From Primula veris (lineage: Eukaryota; Streptophyta; Magnoliopsida; Ericales; Primulaceae), in contig OY821740.1 of NCBI GenBank assembly GCA_963682055.1, forward strand, positions 13,416,814-13,480,813: DNA of 64,000 nt, written 5' to 3'. Below the pieces are notes generated by a model that saw only the letters and a program-made list of their open reading frames with translations, was not told where the DNA came from and searched no databases. Positions 48,727-61,227 of the stretch are shown piece by piece; position 1 is the first letter of the stretch; each line of letters opens with the position of its first letter. The position numbers and the translations under genes were made by a program.

Positions 48727-51700
48727 ATGGAGAAAGAAAAAATGGAGAAAGAAACTCACGTCGTTCTTTTACCATACTTAGCTTTTGGTCACATGATGCC
48801 ATTTTACCAGCTAACTATAGCCTTGGCCAAAACCGGCATACACGTCCACTATATTTCAACCCCAAAAAACATCTCGAGACTCCCTACACCACCCCACACC
48901 ATATCAAAACTCGTACACTTTGTACGTATTCCAATGCCGGTGTTGGACACGTGTCCGCTGCCTACTGGTGCAGAGGCAACAGTGGATTTACCTCCCGAGA
49001 TGGTACCACACTTGGCCACTGCTTATGATTTGTTGAAAGAGCCCGTTAAAGAGTTTGTTGCGTCGGTTTCGCCTGATTGGCTTATCATAGATTTTCTACC
49101 GTATTGGGCGGTCCAGATTGGTCGGGAGCTTGGTGTTCCCTTATTGTGCTTCTCAGCTTTCTCGGCAGCCACTAAGTTGTTTTTTGGTCCGCCAAAGTAT
49201 CTCATCGGGGACGAACAAAAAAATGTGAGGTATGTTAATCAGTTGAATTATTTACACATATTTTAATGGGTATCGTTATAGCTACTTGGAAACGTTACCC
49301 AAAAACCGTATTCGTTGACGTGATGGACTAGATGAGCCAATTATAGATTAAATGAAAATATGATTTTAATATCGAAACAAAATTGATTGGTACGCTTAAC
49401 CCGTCACATCAGCTAGTAATGTTTTTGACTAAGTTTTTTGAAAATAACCCGTCATACCATTTATCTATTTTAATTTGATAATAACTAACCCTGGTATTGA
49501 TGTATCCCTATTCCCTACTAGTAGATTTAACGAAGGCCTTATGTTGACATGTTTGGATAACTCATTTTACTGTGTTTCAAAAATAGCCTAGGATATCGAA
49601 AAAAAAAATAAGAATAAATTATTGTTTAATGCACCATACTTATCTAAACTTTAAGTTTAGTATCCCAACCTACGGTTTTTCTAAAATAGCAGTATCCCAA
49701 CATATGACTCCGCTATATATTTAGTATCAGTGGTAATGTGACCATATATGCTATTTTTTATGGGTACATTTTACTCATTTGTCCCTCACTTTTTTTCCTC
49801 AATTTTTCTATTTTTCATACCTCAACTATATTATTAAAAACATCATTATTAAAAACATAACAACAAGCCTGCAACTACAATAAAACATAAATATACACAC
49901 ACATTTACTCAAATTTTATTAAACATAAAAATTATTTTTTTGTGTTGCAACAATCTAGCCACTAATCATATATAATTTTTAAACAGACAGAAATTCATTT
50001 TTTATATTATTTACCCCTAACAAAAATATATATAAGATCAACCCGGGTCTAATTAAATTTTGGGTTTGAGAGAGGTAGAGTTTGATTTTTATGCGAATTT
50101 TGGCGAGGGAATGTCGACATTCTCTCGTCCGGGTCGATATCACCGCAGCAACAGGCTATCCGGGCCTATCTACCATGGGTGACTCATCACCCCGGTCCTG
50201 GAGAGACCGGGTCGTGCCTAGGCCGGCCTAAAGAAGCTTGTTAAGTACGCTTCCCCCATTAATGCAGCTGCCCCCATTGGGGGACCCCTTATGTGTTTCG
50301 TCGACGTGGCCCAATCACAGACCAGCCATTGTGGGCCCCGACGAATGACAGTACCCTTGTCAGAGTCATAAATGACCTGAAGCCGTCGGATCAGCACCAA
50401 ACAGTACAGTGATCCAAGGGCTAATACACCTCTGATTACACTATAAATACCCCCACTAATACCACTTAGAGGGTGACGCACAAATAGAAAGAGGAGAGAT
50501 AAAGCTTAAACAACCCGGACCCCCAGAACACTATCTGTACCACTCGATACAACGACCTGTAACCGGCCCGATCCCTTACCCTTAATTATATTCCTACTTT
50601 CAGTTAACACCGATACTGACTTGATCGTTGGAGAGGGAAAACCTGGTACCAACCCCGGGCCCCTGTTTGTTTCCTGCGCAGGTACGAAAGTCCCCTCGTC
50701 ACCATAGCCAACCTGGCCCAGTACGGATCCCTCGAAAGATTGGAGCCGACGCGAATTGAGTAAGCCGAACTTGGGAAGAAACCCGCAACCGGCCCCTAAA
50801 AGAAGAAAAGAGGACCCCCGACCGGGGCATCAAACCCCTGTCGCCTCGGGGTCGGGCGCTGCCTATTCCACCACCTTTCGCCTACCTCTCGTCGACCTTC
50901 TTAACAAGATTGAGAATGAGCCTTTCTTCTCTTGGCCTCTCCCACTACGGAACGAGCCGGCCCCAGGGCCTAACGACAAGATATGTGAATACCACAGGGG
51001 TCGAGGCCATCACACCAACGAGTGCCATGGCCTGAAGGCCAGGCTTGAGGGATGGGTCCGGGATGGCCTGATGGATAAATATGTCAAATCACGGAGGGAG
51101 TCCGATCGAGATGGAGAAGGGGTTGATGAGAGGCAGCGGGACCTCCCACCACCGGTGATGATCTGTCATGTCATTCACTCTGGGCCGAAAAGGTCTAGCC
51201 AGAATGGGGCAGAAAGGACCTCGGCACGGGAAGCAGCGATGAAGCAGCGCGTCTGCCTCGCAGAAAGCTCCAGCCCCCGGAAATAGTATAAGCGCGATGC
51301 CAAGCCGGATGTAAGCTTCACTGACTTCGATCTGGTGGGGGTGGACGCGCCCCACACTGATGCCCTTGTTATCTCGGCACAGATAGGCCTCTGCGCAGTA
51401 GGACGGATCCTCGTCGATCAAGGAGCGTCGGTCAATATACTCTTTGAAGACCTCTTTCGAAAGATGTGACTCAAAGAGGAACAGTTGGAAACCGACGTTC
51501 CTCCCCTGTACGGATTCAGCTCGGAGGCGGTCCAGCCCAGAGGAAACATAACCTTGCTTGTGAAAATGGGTACAAAAGTTATGGGCGTAGAGTTCACGGT
51601 GGTGAGTGTCCCCTCTGTTTACAACGTGATATTGGGGCGCCCGTGGCTCCATGGAATAGATGGAGTCTCCTCCACCTTACACCAAAAGGTTAAGTACCCA

Positions 51701-54700
51701 ACTGAGTCTGGTGTGGAAACCATCTCGGGAAATCAGAAAGTTTCACGCAGCTGTGCCATGGCCGTGTACTCCGGTAAAAAGATGGTGCCGGCCTAAAGTG
51801 CCATGAACATCGAGGCAGAGGACCCTAAGCTACTGAGGGAACTAAACAAAAAGATGGGGCCTGAGGCCGAAGACAAGGCGGAGGAAGGACTGTTGAAAAT
51901 CCGAATCCCGGGGTATGACGAGGACCACTTTTTTATGGTGGGGGCAAAGCTTACCAAACCTGAGGTCACCAACCTCGTCGAACTCCTTCCCCAATACCTC
52001 GACAATTTTGCATGGGAACCAAGCGAGATGCCAGGAATCAGTTCCGACCTCGCCTGCCACCGATTAAACGTCAACCCGGATGCCAAGCCCGTGATGCAAA
52101 AGGGGCGCCGTGTCAGTCCAGAGCATGCCGATGCCATAAACGAGGAAGTAGAGAAGCTTCTGCTGGCCGGGGCCATCAGGGAGATTTATTACCCCAGATG
52201 GCTCGCCAATCCCGTAGTGGTCCCCAAAAAGAACGGGAAGCTGAGGGTGTGCATCGATTACACGAGCCTCAACCGAGCCTGTCCCAAAGATCCTTTCCCC
52301 TTGCCCAAAATCGATCAAATAGTGGACTCTACGGCCGGGGCCGCCAGGATGAGCTTCCTGGATGCCTGCTCCGGCTATCATCAAATACCCATGTCGGAGG
52401 CCGACCAAGAAAAAACTGCCTTCATCACCCCAAGGGGAAATTACTGCTACAAAGTGATGCCCTTTGGGCTCAAGAACGCCGGGGCTACCTATCAGAGGAT
52501 GGTCACCAAGATATTCGCTAAGAACATAGGCCGAACCATGGAAGTCTATATTGACGACATGGTGGTAAAAAGCACCCACGAGGATCACCACCTATCCGAC
52601 CTGAGAGAGGCCTTCGAAACGATACGAAGGCATGACCTGAAGTTGAACGCCTCTAAATGTGCCTTCGGGGTAGGTGCCGGCAAATTCCTAGGGTTCATGG
52701 TGACCCACCGCGGCATAGAGGCGAACCCGTCCCAGATCTCTGCCTTGAAGAATTTGAAAACACCTGAGAAGAGAAAGGACATACAAAAGCTAGCCGGGAT
52801 GGCCGCCGCCCTAAACCGATTTATTGCCCGGTTCGGGGACCGATGCAAACCGTTCTTTACGGCCTTAAAAGCTCAGAAGAGATTCGAATGAACCGATGAA
52901 TGCCGGCGTGCGTTCACCGAGCTGGCGGACTACCTCGGAAGTCCGCCCCTTCTAGCCAAGCCGGACCCAGGCGATGTCCTTACCCTATACCTGGCCGTGT
53001 CTGAGATAGCCGTCAGCGCCGTCCTCATCAAGGAACTCGACAGGGAGCAAAGGCCTATCTATTACGTGAGCAAAACTCTCCTCGATGCTGAGGCAAGGTA
53101 TATGCCTTTGGAAAAACTCGTCCTAGCACTCGTCGTGGCCTCACGAAAACTTGCTCACTATTTCTCTGCACACAGCATTGTGGTCTATACTGACCAGCCT
53201 GTGCGAGAAATACTCCAAAAGGGGGATCTCTCTCGACGAATGATGAAGTGGGCCTGCCACTTGAACGCCTACGATATCAGCTATGCGCCGCGAACGTCCG
53301 TCAAGGGACAGGCCCTGGCCGACTTCGTGGCAGAATTCACTGGGACGACTCAATGCCCCGACATCACAGGTTGTGCCCCCGAGACCTGGACCTTGCACGC
53401 GGATGGAGCCGCCAATAAGAAAGGGTCCGGCCTCGGCGTCGTACTCCGATCTCCACAAGGGGATGTGATCGAGAAGTCAATCCAACTTGGCTTCAGAGCC
53501 ACCAATAACGAGGCCGAATATGAGGCCGTTATCGCCGGCTTAAAAATGGCCCGAAGCCTCGGAATCAAAAAGATACTGGTGCATACGGACTCTCAATTAG
53601 TCAGCAGCCAGATCAGTGGTGAATTTCAGACGAAGGACGACAGAATGGCCAGCTACGTGGCTATCGCTTCCGGAATACTCCAAAGCTTCGAATGTCAAGG
53701 AATCGTCAACATCAACAGAAACGAGAACACCCACGCCGATGCACTAGCGACCCTAGCCTCGGTCATGAGTGATAAGAAAGAGAGAGTCATCACCATAGAA
53801 TATGTCCCTTCGCCTAGCATCGAGGCTAAGGCAACAATTAACATGGTGACTGACCTCCCGCCAGAGCCAAGCTGGATGGACCCCATAATCGAATACCATC
53901 GCTCCGGTGATCTTCCCAATGATAAGAAAGGGGCCGAGAAAATAAGAAGAACGGCACTGGGATTCTGGATAGCTCCCAATGACAAGCTCTATAAAAGATC
54001 GTTCTCTGGCCCCTACCTACTCTGTGTCCACCCCGACATGGTAATAAGGGTCATGGAGGAAATTCACGAAGGAACGTGTGGGAGCCATACCGGGGGCAGA
54101 TCGCTGGCCAACCGAGCCTTGACCCACGGATATTGGTGGCCCCTCATGCAGAAGGACGCCAAAGCTTTCGTACTCAGGTGCGAGAAGTGTCAGAAGTACG
54201 CACCCATACCCCATGCCCCGGCACAAAAAATGAGCAGCGTGACCTCGCCCTGGCCTTTTGCGCAGTGGGGCATGGATATCGTCGGACCATTCCCCGTAGG
54301 CCCGGGGGGGAAGAAGTTCCTCCTCATGGTCACCGATTACTTCTCAAAGTGGGTGGAGGCCGTGGCCTTAGCGAAAATCACAGAGGCCGAAGTGATACGT
54401 TTCCTCTGGAGAGACGTGATCACCAGATTCGGAATCCCCTACTCAATCGTCGCAGACAATGGGGGACAGTTCACCGGGGTCAAATTAAAAGCGATTTATG
54501 CAAAGTATCACATCAAGAACTACTATTCGACCCCATCGTACCCCCAATGCAACGGACAAGCCGAGGTATCAAATAAGACCGTGCTCGACGGAATCAAGAA
54601 GAGGCTAGACGAGTCCAAAGGACAATGGGCCGCAGAACTGTATCATGTCCTATGGGCCTACCGAACGACGAGAAGACGGGGCACTCAACAGACACCCTAT

Positions 54701-57700
54701 AGCCTCACTTACGGAATGGAGGCCATCATCCCGTTAGAAATCGGGCTTCCCTCTCTGAGGACGGACATTGTGGAAAACGGGCTTAACGAAAAGATGATGG
54801 GGCTCGAGCTGGACTACGCCGAAGAAAGAAGGGAGGTTGCGGCCATCCGTAACGCCGAATATAAAAACGAGTTGGGGCGTTCCTATAACAAAAGAGTGAA
54901 CGCCAGACGTTTCCAAGACGAAAACCTCGTGCTACGAAAAGTAAACAACAATACCAGGGTACAGTCCGACGGCAAGCTAGGCCCCAATTGGGAAGGCCCC
55001 TATCGAATCCTCGGTGCAGTTGGGAACGGGGCCTACCTGTTGGGCCGTCTTCCCAACGACGTCCCGGTGGACCGACCTTGAAACGTCAACAACCTAAGGA
55101 AGTACTACCAGTAGGGCTCGGCCTTTATGACTTTGTGTAAATAAGAATGTGGTGTAAATTTATGCCTGTGGGCTTTATAAATGAAAACTGTTGTTATTTC
55201 AATAGCTCCCCGGCGTACATTTCATTTAAATTTTACAAGTGTTTCAGAACACGAGCCTATACAGCACCCCGGTTCTATTTACTTGAATTTTTCAGTTCAT
55301 TTAAATTTTCTCTAAGTGTTTCAGAACACGAGCCTATACGGCACCCCGGTTCTATTTACTTGAATTTTTCAGTTCATTTAAATTTTCTCTAAGTATTTCA
55401 GAACACGAGCCTATACGGCACCCCGGTTCTATTTACTTGAATTTTTCAGTTCATTTAAATTTTCTCTAAGTGTTTCAGAACACGAGCCTATACGGCACCC
55501 CGGTTCTATTTACTTGAATTTTTCAGTTCATTTAAATTTTCTAAGTGTTTCAGAACACGAGCCTATACGGCATCTATGTGTTACTTCGGTTTGCAAGTTA
55601 TGAGTTGTATCAAACGAGCGCCCCAACGCCGAAGCACTAAGGCCCACTCATTTGGGAGCATGTATACAATGTATAAAACACAATGGAAGTAAACAAATAA
55701 AACACAGAAGAATAAAAGACAAGTCCAAAATTGTTTTTTCATTTCATTCAATGGAAAGCTATTACATGCTAAGTACAAAAAAGGAAATTACATCGAGAAT
55801 AAAATCTAAAAACCACAAAAAGCCCTAAGATGCCCCCTCATCATCATCTGCATCGGCGTCCGAAAGGGCTCGAGGGGTTAAGGGGACCACCTCGGGAACG
55901 GGAGCAGAGGGGACCGGAACAAAAATGTTTTCCATATTCCACACCGGATGATCCGGTCCTGCCCTCATAAAAGCTGCTGCCTCAGACCAGCCATCGACAT
56001 AGAAGGAATTAAAGTCCTTCTGTGTCGATAGCTCCAAGGCGGCGCTCATCTCTGGCTCGGCGGCTTGAACCGCAGCCTTTACTTTTTCGGCCACCCCGGC
56101 CTCAGCGTCTTCGACCGCAGCTTTCACCTTATCGGCCACGCTCGCTTCAACCTCCTTCAGAGCCGTTACCGCAGCTTGGGCACGCTCCTCGGCCTCAGCA
56201 CCGGCCTTCGCGGCCTCAGCTCTCCGAGCTTACAAGGATTCGACGAGACCATCGGCCCTCTCCACCCTTTTCTGGGCCCCCTCCGCCTTCTTCAGAGCGT
56301 CTTTGGCCTGTTTAGCATTGGCCTCAGCCTTCGAAGCCCACGACCTCACCAGTTGCCCTTGCTGGTAGACGTATTGGTTCATCGTCAAGTAGGCCTACAA
56401 AAGAAGAGAAACACTTAGCAAGAATTTAAGAAATAAACGAAAGACAATGGCACAACGAAAACAACGTTTTACCTGCGGGATCATGGCCATGGCCGACGTC
56501 ATGGCGGAAGCAAGGTCGCGACCACGTTGGTCGGCCTCGATAGTTTGCTGCTGAAGCGCGGCCAGAGCAAGCAGGCCAGTAGAGGGATGGCCCTCCATAA
56601 TGCTCCGAACCCCGGTTGCCGCCTTGACCTCCTCCGGAGTCTGAATAGGCATCCTTGGGAACGGGGAGCCAGAGCCTGAGCTTGAGCCCGAAGCGCTAGG
56701 CATCGGACCCTTTGCCTGAATGGATGACACCGCTCGCTCTTCAGCAACGACCACATGCTCCCTGGCATCCTCCATCGGCTCAGAATACCCGGCACGGGCT
56801 TTCTTCGCATCCCGAGGGGCCTTCGACTCCTCCCTCTTCCTCTTGGCAGCTTCGGCTGCTTCGGCTTTACGAGCGGCTCGTTCACGCCTCAACTGCCCCG
56901 CCAGGCCTCCCAACCTCTCCAAAGTCTTTACCTTAGCATCTGTGGGAGCCACTTCAACCACCTCGTTGTCCCTTGTCCCGACGACCCCCTCCTCCTCCTC
57001 AGCCTCGGGCTCCAAAGCCTCCACCTCTTCCACCTCCTTGTCCCCTGCCCCGACGACCCCTCCCTCACCAGCCTCGGGCTCAATAATCTCCGCCTCCTCG
57101 CCATCCAACCCCGCCTCCTCCTCGGCCTCTTCATCCGCCTCCTCCTCGTCGGAACGGACCACCTACACAGACCACACAAGAAAGGAGTTAGAGAAATTAA
57201 CTAAATCTAGCTAAGTATAAAAACGAAGATTTGAGAAAAACAAGAAGCGACTTACCCTGGTCCTTGAGGTGCCCAAGGCTGGCCCGGAGGGTTCTGCCTC
57301 AGATGGGCTATCTTCTAAGCGTAGGGGGCTCCCCACAGCGGGCTCCCTAGAGCTCAAGGGGAGAACCTCTGTCAGAGGCTTCCCATGCACATCAATATAG
57401 GTACGGGTACCGTCCGCCCCCACTCGGTAGTGAAGGACGGAACCATCAGACCGGGTCTCAAAGAAAACCCCGGCCGTCGAAAGAGCGAAAGATCTCGCCT
57501 CGACGGCCTTCGCCCTGGCACTCGGCTTCGGCCTCGATTTCACCACCTTCTTCAAGGTTCTTTCAGTAGACCCCTCGACTGCCTCAGCTTCCTTGAGAGT
57601 CTTAGGGGGTATGGTGGACTCTAGCCCCTGCTCCTTCTCCCATCTGTCCCGGGAGTATCCCACAGGACAGAAGGTCCTGTGGGGCCATTTGAATTCGTTC

Positions 57701-60700
57701 CCCTTGCAGCTGGTAGGGGAACCACATACCAACAACCGCTCCGCGTCACGTGCGCCGACGTCATTTCCGTCCGGGCCCCACCAGTTTAGGGCCCTTTCGA
57801 GCGACTGGACGTTGGCTTCGCCAAGGCCCCGCAGCTTCATGGCGACCGTGGCCTTGAAATCCTTGTTGCTAAGGACCTTTCCCGGCCTGGTGGGTAGAAC
57901 CAGGTCATCTCGGCGGAGCCAGTCGCCCTCCACCACGATCACATCTTGGGTATAACCCCGATTCGAATCGGAGTTACCCGTGATCAATTGGTTGTAAGCC
58001 CGGCACCGCAGGTAGGGTTGCCTGCTTTTGGCCTGGGAGCTCGGCTCGCTCTGAAGGAACTCATAGCAAGCCAAGAGTTCCCTAAGCCCCAACGGCTCTG
58101 GCAGGGACGAGCCCAGGAATTCGTTGAGGGCTTCCATTCCGGCACAGATCCGGTGTGCCTGCAGTGGCCACTGGCACGGAAGAGTCTGCGTCCAAGCGCA
58201 GAGCTCCGCCAGTAGCCCCGGAATAGGGAGGTGGGTACCCCCATAAAGAAGAGTAGAAAGGGAGAGTGTTACCATACTATTGGGATCCGCTACGATCCCG
58301 TTCACCTCGTCAGAGGTCAGGCACTTGCGGAGGCGGAACCCTTCGCCGATCCCGCAGAGCTGGCGGAACTCTTCGAGATTGGGCCCATGGAGCCTCACCA
58401 TGATGCTGTTGTCGTTGAGGTCGACGCTCAGGGTCGGGTCAAGGACCATGGCCCGGAAAGGAAGTGAGTTGGCCATCACGGCTAGGCGTTGTGGTCTAGG
58501 GGCAACCATCGGGCCCTTGCCAGCTCCGTGTTTAATAACCATTTTGGCAGGGTGTTAGGTAAGTATGAGAAGAAAGGAAATCTATTTGCTGTGAAAATCT
58601 AGAGAGAAGAAGGAGAAAGTGAAAATAGATTTTCACTGAGGGTATTTATAGACCCCCCCAACAGAAGATGAAAAGACATTTACCAGAAGGTGAAAAGACA
58701 GCGACGGTTCATTACACGAACTCCCACTAATAACCGCCGCCACTCAATCGACGCATTACACGTGTACATCAAATAGAGGTCGATTGCCAAGTGTCACACG
58801 TCAGCCGTTTTAGCATTAATGGCATTGATAGAGTCGAAGAGACGGGGGCGGCGCCCCGTAAATGCACACCATGCGTGCTCCACGTGTGAAGAATTCATAA
58901 ATACCAGAGACACATGTCACACGACCGGCCCTGCATAGGCTTCTCCGCACCACCAAACCTGGGAACAATAATGACCGGAGCCCCCGTAGCGACTGGAAGG
59001 TCATTGTCAACCTCGTCCTTAAACAGCGACTCCGGACAGGGAGCTGTTGGCGAGGGAATGTCGACATTCTCTCGTCCGGGTCGATATCACCGCAGCAACA
59101 GGCTATCCGGGCCTATCTACCATGGGTGACTCATCACCCCGGTCCTGGAGAGACCGGGTCGTGCCTAGGCCGGCCTAAAGAAGCTTGTTAAGTACGCTTC
59201 CCCCATTAATGCAGCTGCCCCCATTGGGGGACCCCTTATGTGTTTCGTCGACGTGGCCCAATCACAGACCAGCCCTTGTGGGCCCCGACGAAGGACAGTA
59301 CCCTTGTCAGAGTCATAAATGACCTGAAGCCGTCGGATCATCACCAAACAGTACAGTGATCCAAGGGCTAATACACCTCTGATTACACTATAAATACCCC
59401 CACTAATACCACTTAGAGGGAGACGCACAAATAGAGAGAGGAGAGATAAAGCTTAAACAACCCGGACCCCCAGAACACTATTTGTACCACTCGATACAAC
59501 GACCTGTAACCGGCCCGATCCCTTACCCTTAATTATATTCCTACTTTCAGTTAACACCGATACTGACTTGATCGTTGGAGAGGGAAAACCTGGTACCAAC
59601 CCCGGGCCCCTGTTTGTTTCCTGCGCAGGTACGAAAGTCCCCTCGTCACCATAGCCAACCTGGCCCAGTACGGATCCCTCGGAAGATTGGAGCCGACGCG
59701 AATTGAGTAAGCCGAGCTTGGGAAGAAAATCAGGCTCGCCAAATTTGTCTTTAAGAGAGAGGATGTTGATTGTTGCCTTAAAGTGTTTGCGAAGTATAAC
59801 TAATTAGACAAATACCAATATCCCCATGAATCTACTAAACCTATTTACAAAAAACAACTAAACTTTGTTGCAAAATTTGTTGGAAAAAACCCATGTTTGA
59901 TGGGGTTTTTCGAATTGGTCACGAGTTCAAAAGTTTGATTAAATTTCATGAGGATAATATAAAATTTAGACTCCATGCTCAAATGGTCTGAGTAGCTCGT
60001 GTGACGAGTTTCGAAACGATATATCGCATGGCCTATTCGGCGAATGAGTGTGAATGAAGATTGACTACGAAATTGGACCATGGAGAGACGAAATCTGAAA
60101 TTTGAAAAGAGATAGTGGGAAAACAAAGGGGTCGGAAAGCCACTTAAATGTTTATACCACATCAAAGAGGAAAAAATATTTTGAATAATTTATATACATA
60201 TTCACCACTAGAGAGTGGTAATAGTGTATAGCCTCATAGGTGTGTGTAGGTAAGAGCACCACATGTGCGCGCTCATTCGGGCACGTGACTCGGGAAATGT
60301 TCCGGTTCTAAAAAAAGTTTAAGAGTTTTGGATAATAACAAAACAGTCACCAAAATTCCAGAGAGCTTGTAACTGATGCAATTAAATGAGAATAATTGCA
60401 CCATTAATTAAGTAGTTTCGATTGTTGAATTAAGTGACATTTATGGCTGAGATTTCTGCTCAGATTATAAATTAGCAGCTCTCCCCCACTCTCTAAACAC
60501 GTTTTTTACATTCTAAAAACAGCATACATATTTTCCCATATCATACTAGAAAGAGAGAGAACCACCCACCAACGACTCAAACTTAACTCGTCGTCAGTTT
60601 CTGGCGAGTCATCCGAGACGTTGTACATTGGGATTAAAGCGCCAACGCAACCAAAAACTTAAGGTGGTTGTGCGAATATCGGTTAAGGACAGACTGTTTA

Positions 60701-61196
60701 ACAGTTGTCTCGTCTTTTCATTTCCGTCTTTTCAATTCTGCAATTTAAATTCCGCAATTACATTCTGTCCATTTTATTTCAGTATTTTAATTTGTTGTAT
60801 TTAGCTGTAATTTTCAATTCTCTTTTTTACTTTATGCAATTTCCTTATAGTACTTTTTCTGTTTTGTAATTTCAATTCTGTAATTAGAATAGTTTCAATT
60901 CAGTCCTGTAATTTAATTTTCAATCATAACAGTCCGGCTGTTAAATTTATACTTTCCAGCCCGGCAGTTTCTATTTAATACAATTCAGTCCGTCAGATTA
61001 TTAATTGATAATAATCTGACTATCGTTTGTTTTAATTACTATTCAGTCCATACAGTTTGTAATATGTAATTTCAGTTTCAATTCTGAATTAATAAATATT
61101 ACACTGTTTTGTTTATTTATTTTTTTATTCATTTATTATTTGTTAATTGTTAATTGTTATTTCGTACACGGAAACCAACAAAATTTAACATAAGTG

Positions 61197-61227
<31 letters not shown>

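Larger units (their letters stand above)
50101..59741 (+). mobile_element. Ty3/gypsy element, Tat type, with antisense gene
   Basis: A 9.64-kb element with duplication AATTT at 50096-50100 and 59742-59746. Order: 5' LTR, 3' part of gag, protease, reverse transcriptase, RNase H, second RNase H, integrase, 77-bp tandem repeats, a three-exon antisense gene, 3' LTR. The second RNase H and the antisense gene between pol and 3' LTR are features of the Tat lineage (Retand, Grande, RIRE2 relatives). The last 13 bp of the 5' LTR, primer-binding site and most of gag are deleted. The LTRs differ at 8 of 681 aligned positions with no gaps (my count), so insertion is recent. It is much richer in GC than its surroundings and inserted in the UGT intron in sense orientation. 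Confidence 0.95.

Noticed and set aside
50756..50781. Start of gag at 50756
   Set aside because: The codon there is TTG inside the LTR and the frame is open only because of the deletion; the real gag start is lost.
52012..52591. Open frames on both strands inside the RT region
   Set aside because: GC-rich shadow frames of pol; none has recognisable domains.
55216..55575. CRISPR-like array
   Set aside because: Head-to-tail tandem units with no variable spacers, in a plant retrotransposon.
56720..57214. Plus-strand open frame of 164 codons rich in Ser/Ala
   Set aside because: Mirror of the acidic Glu/Ala-rich antisense exon 2; the minus strand has splice sites and continuous codons.
59845..60165. 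Minus-strand 106-codon open frame in the UGT intron
   Set aside because: No recognisable domain, no splice or promoter support, and AT-rich composition.
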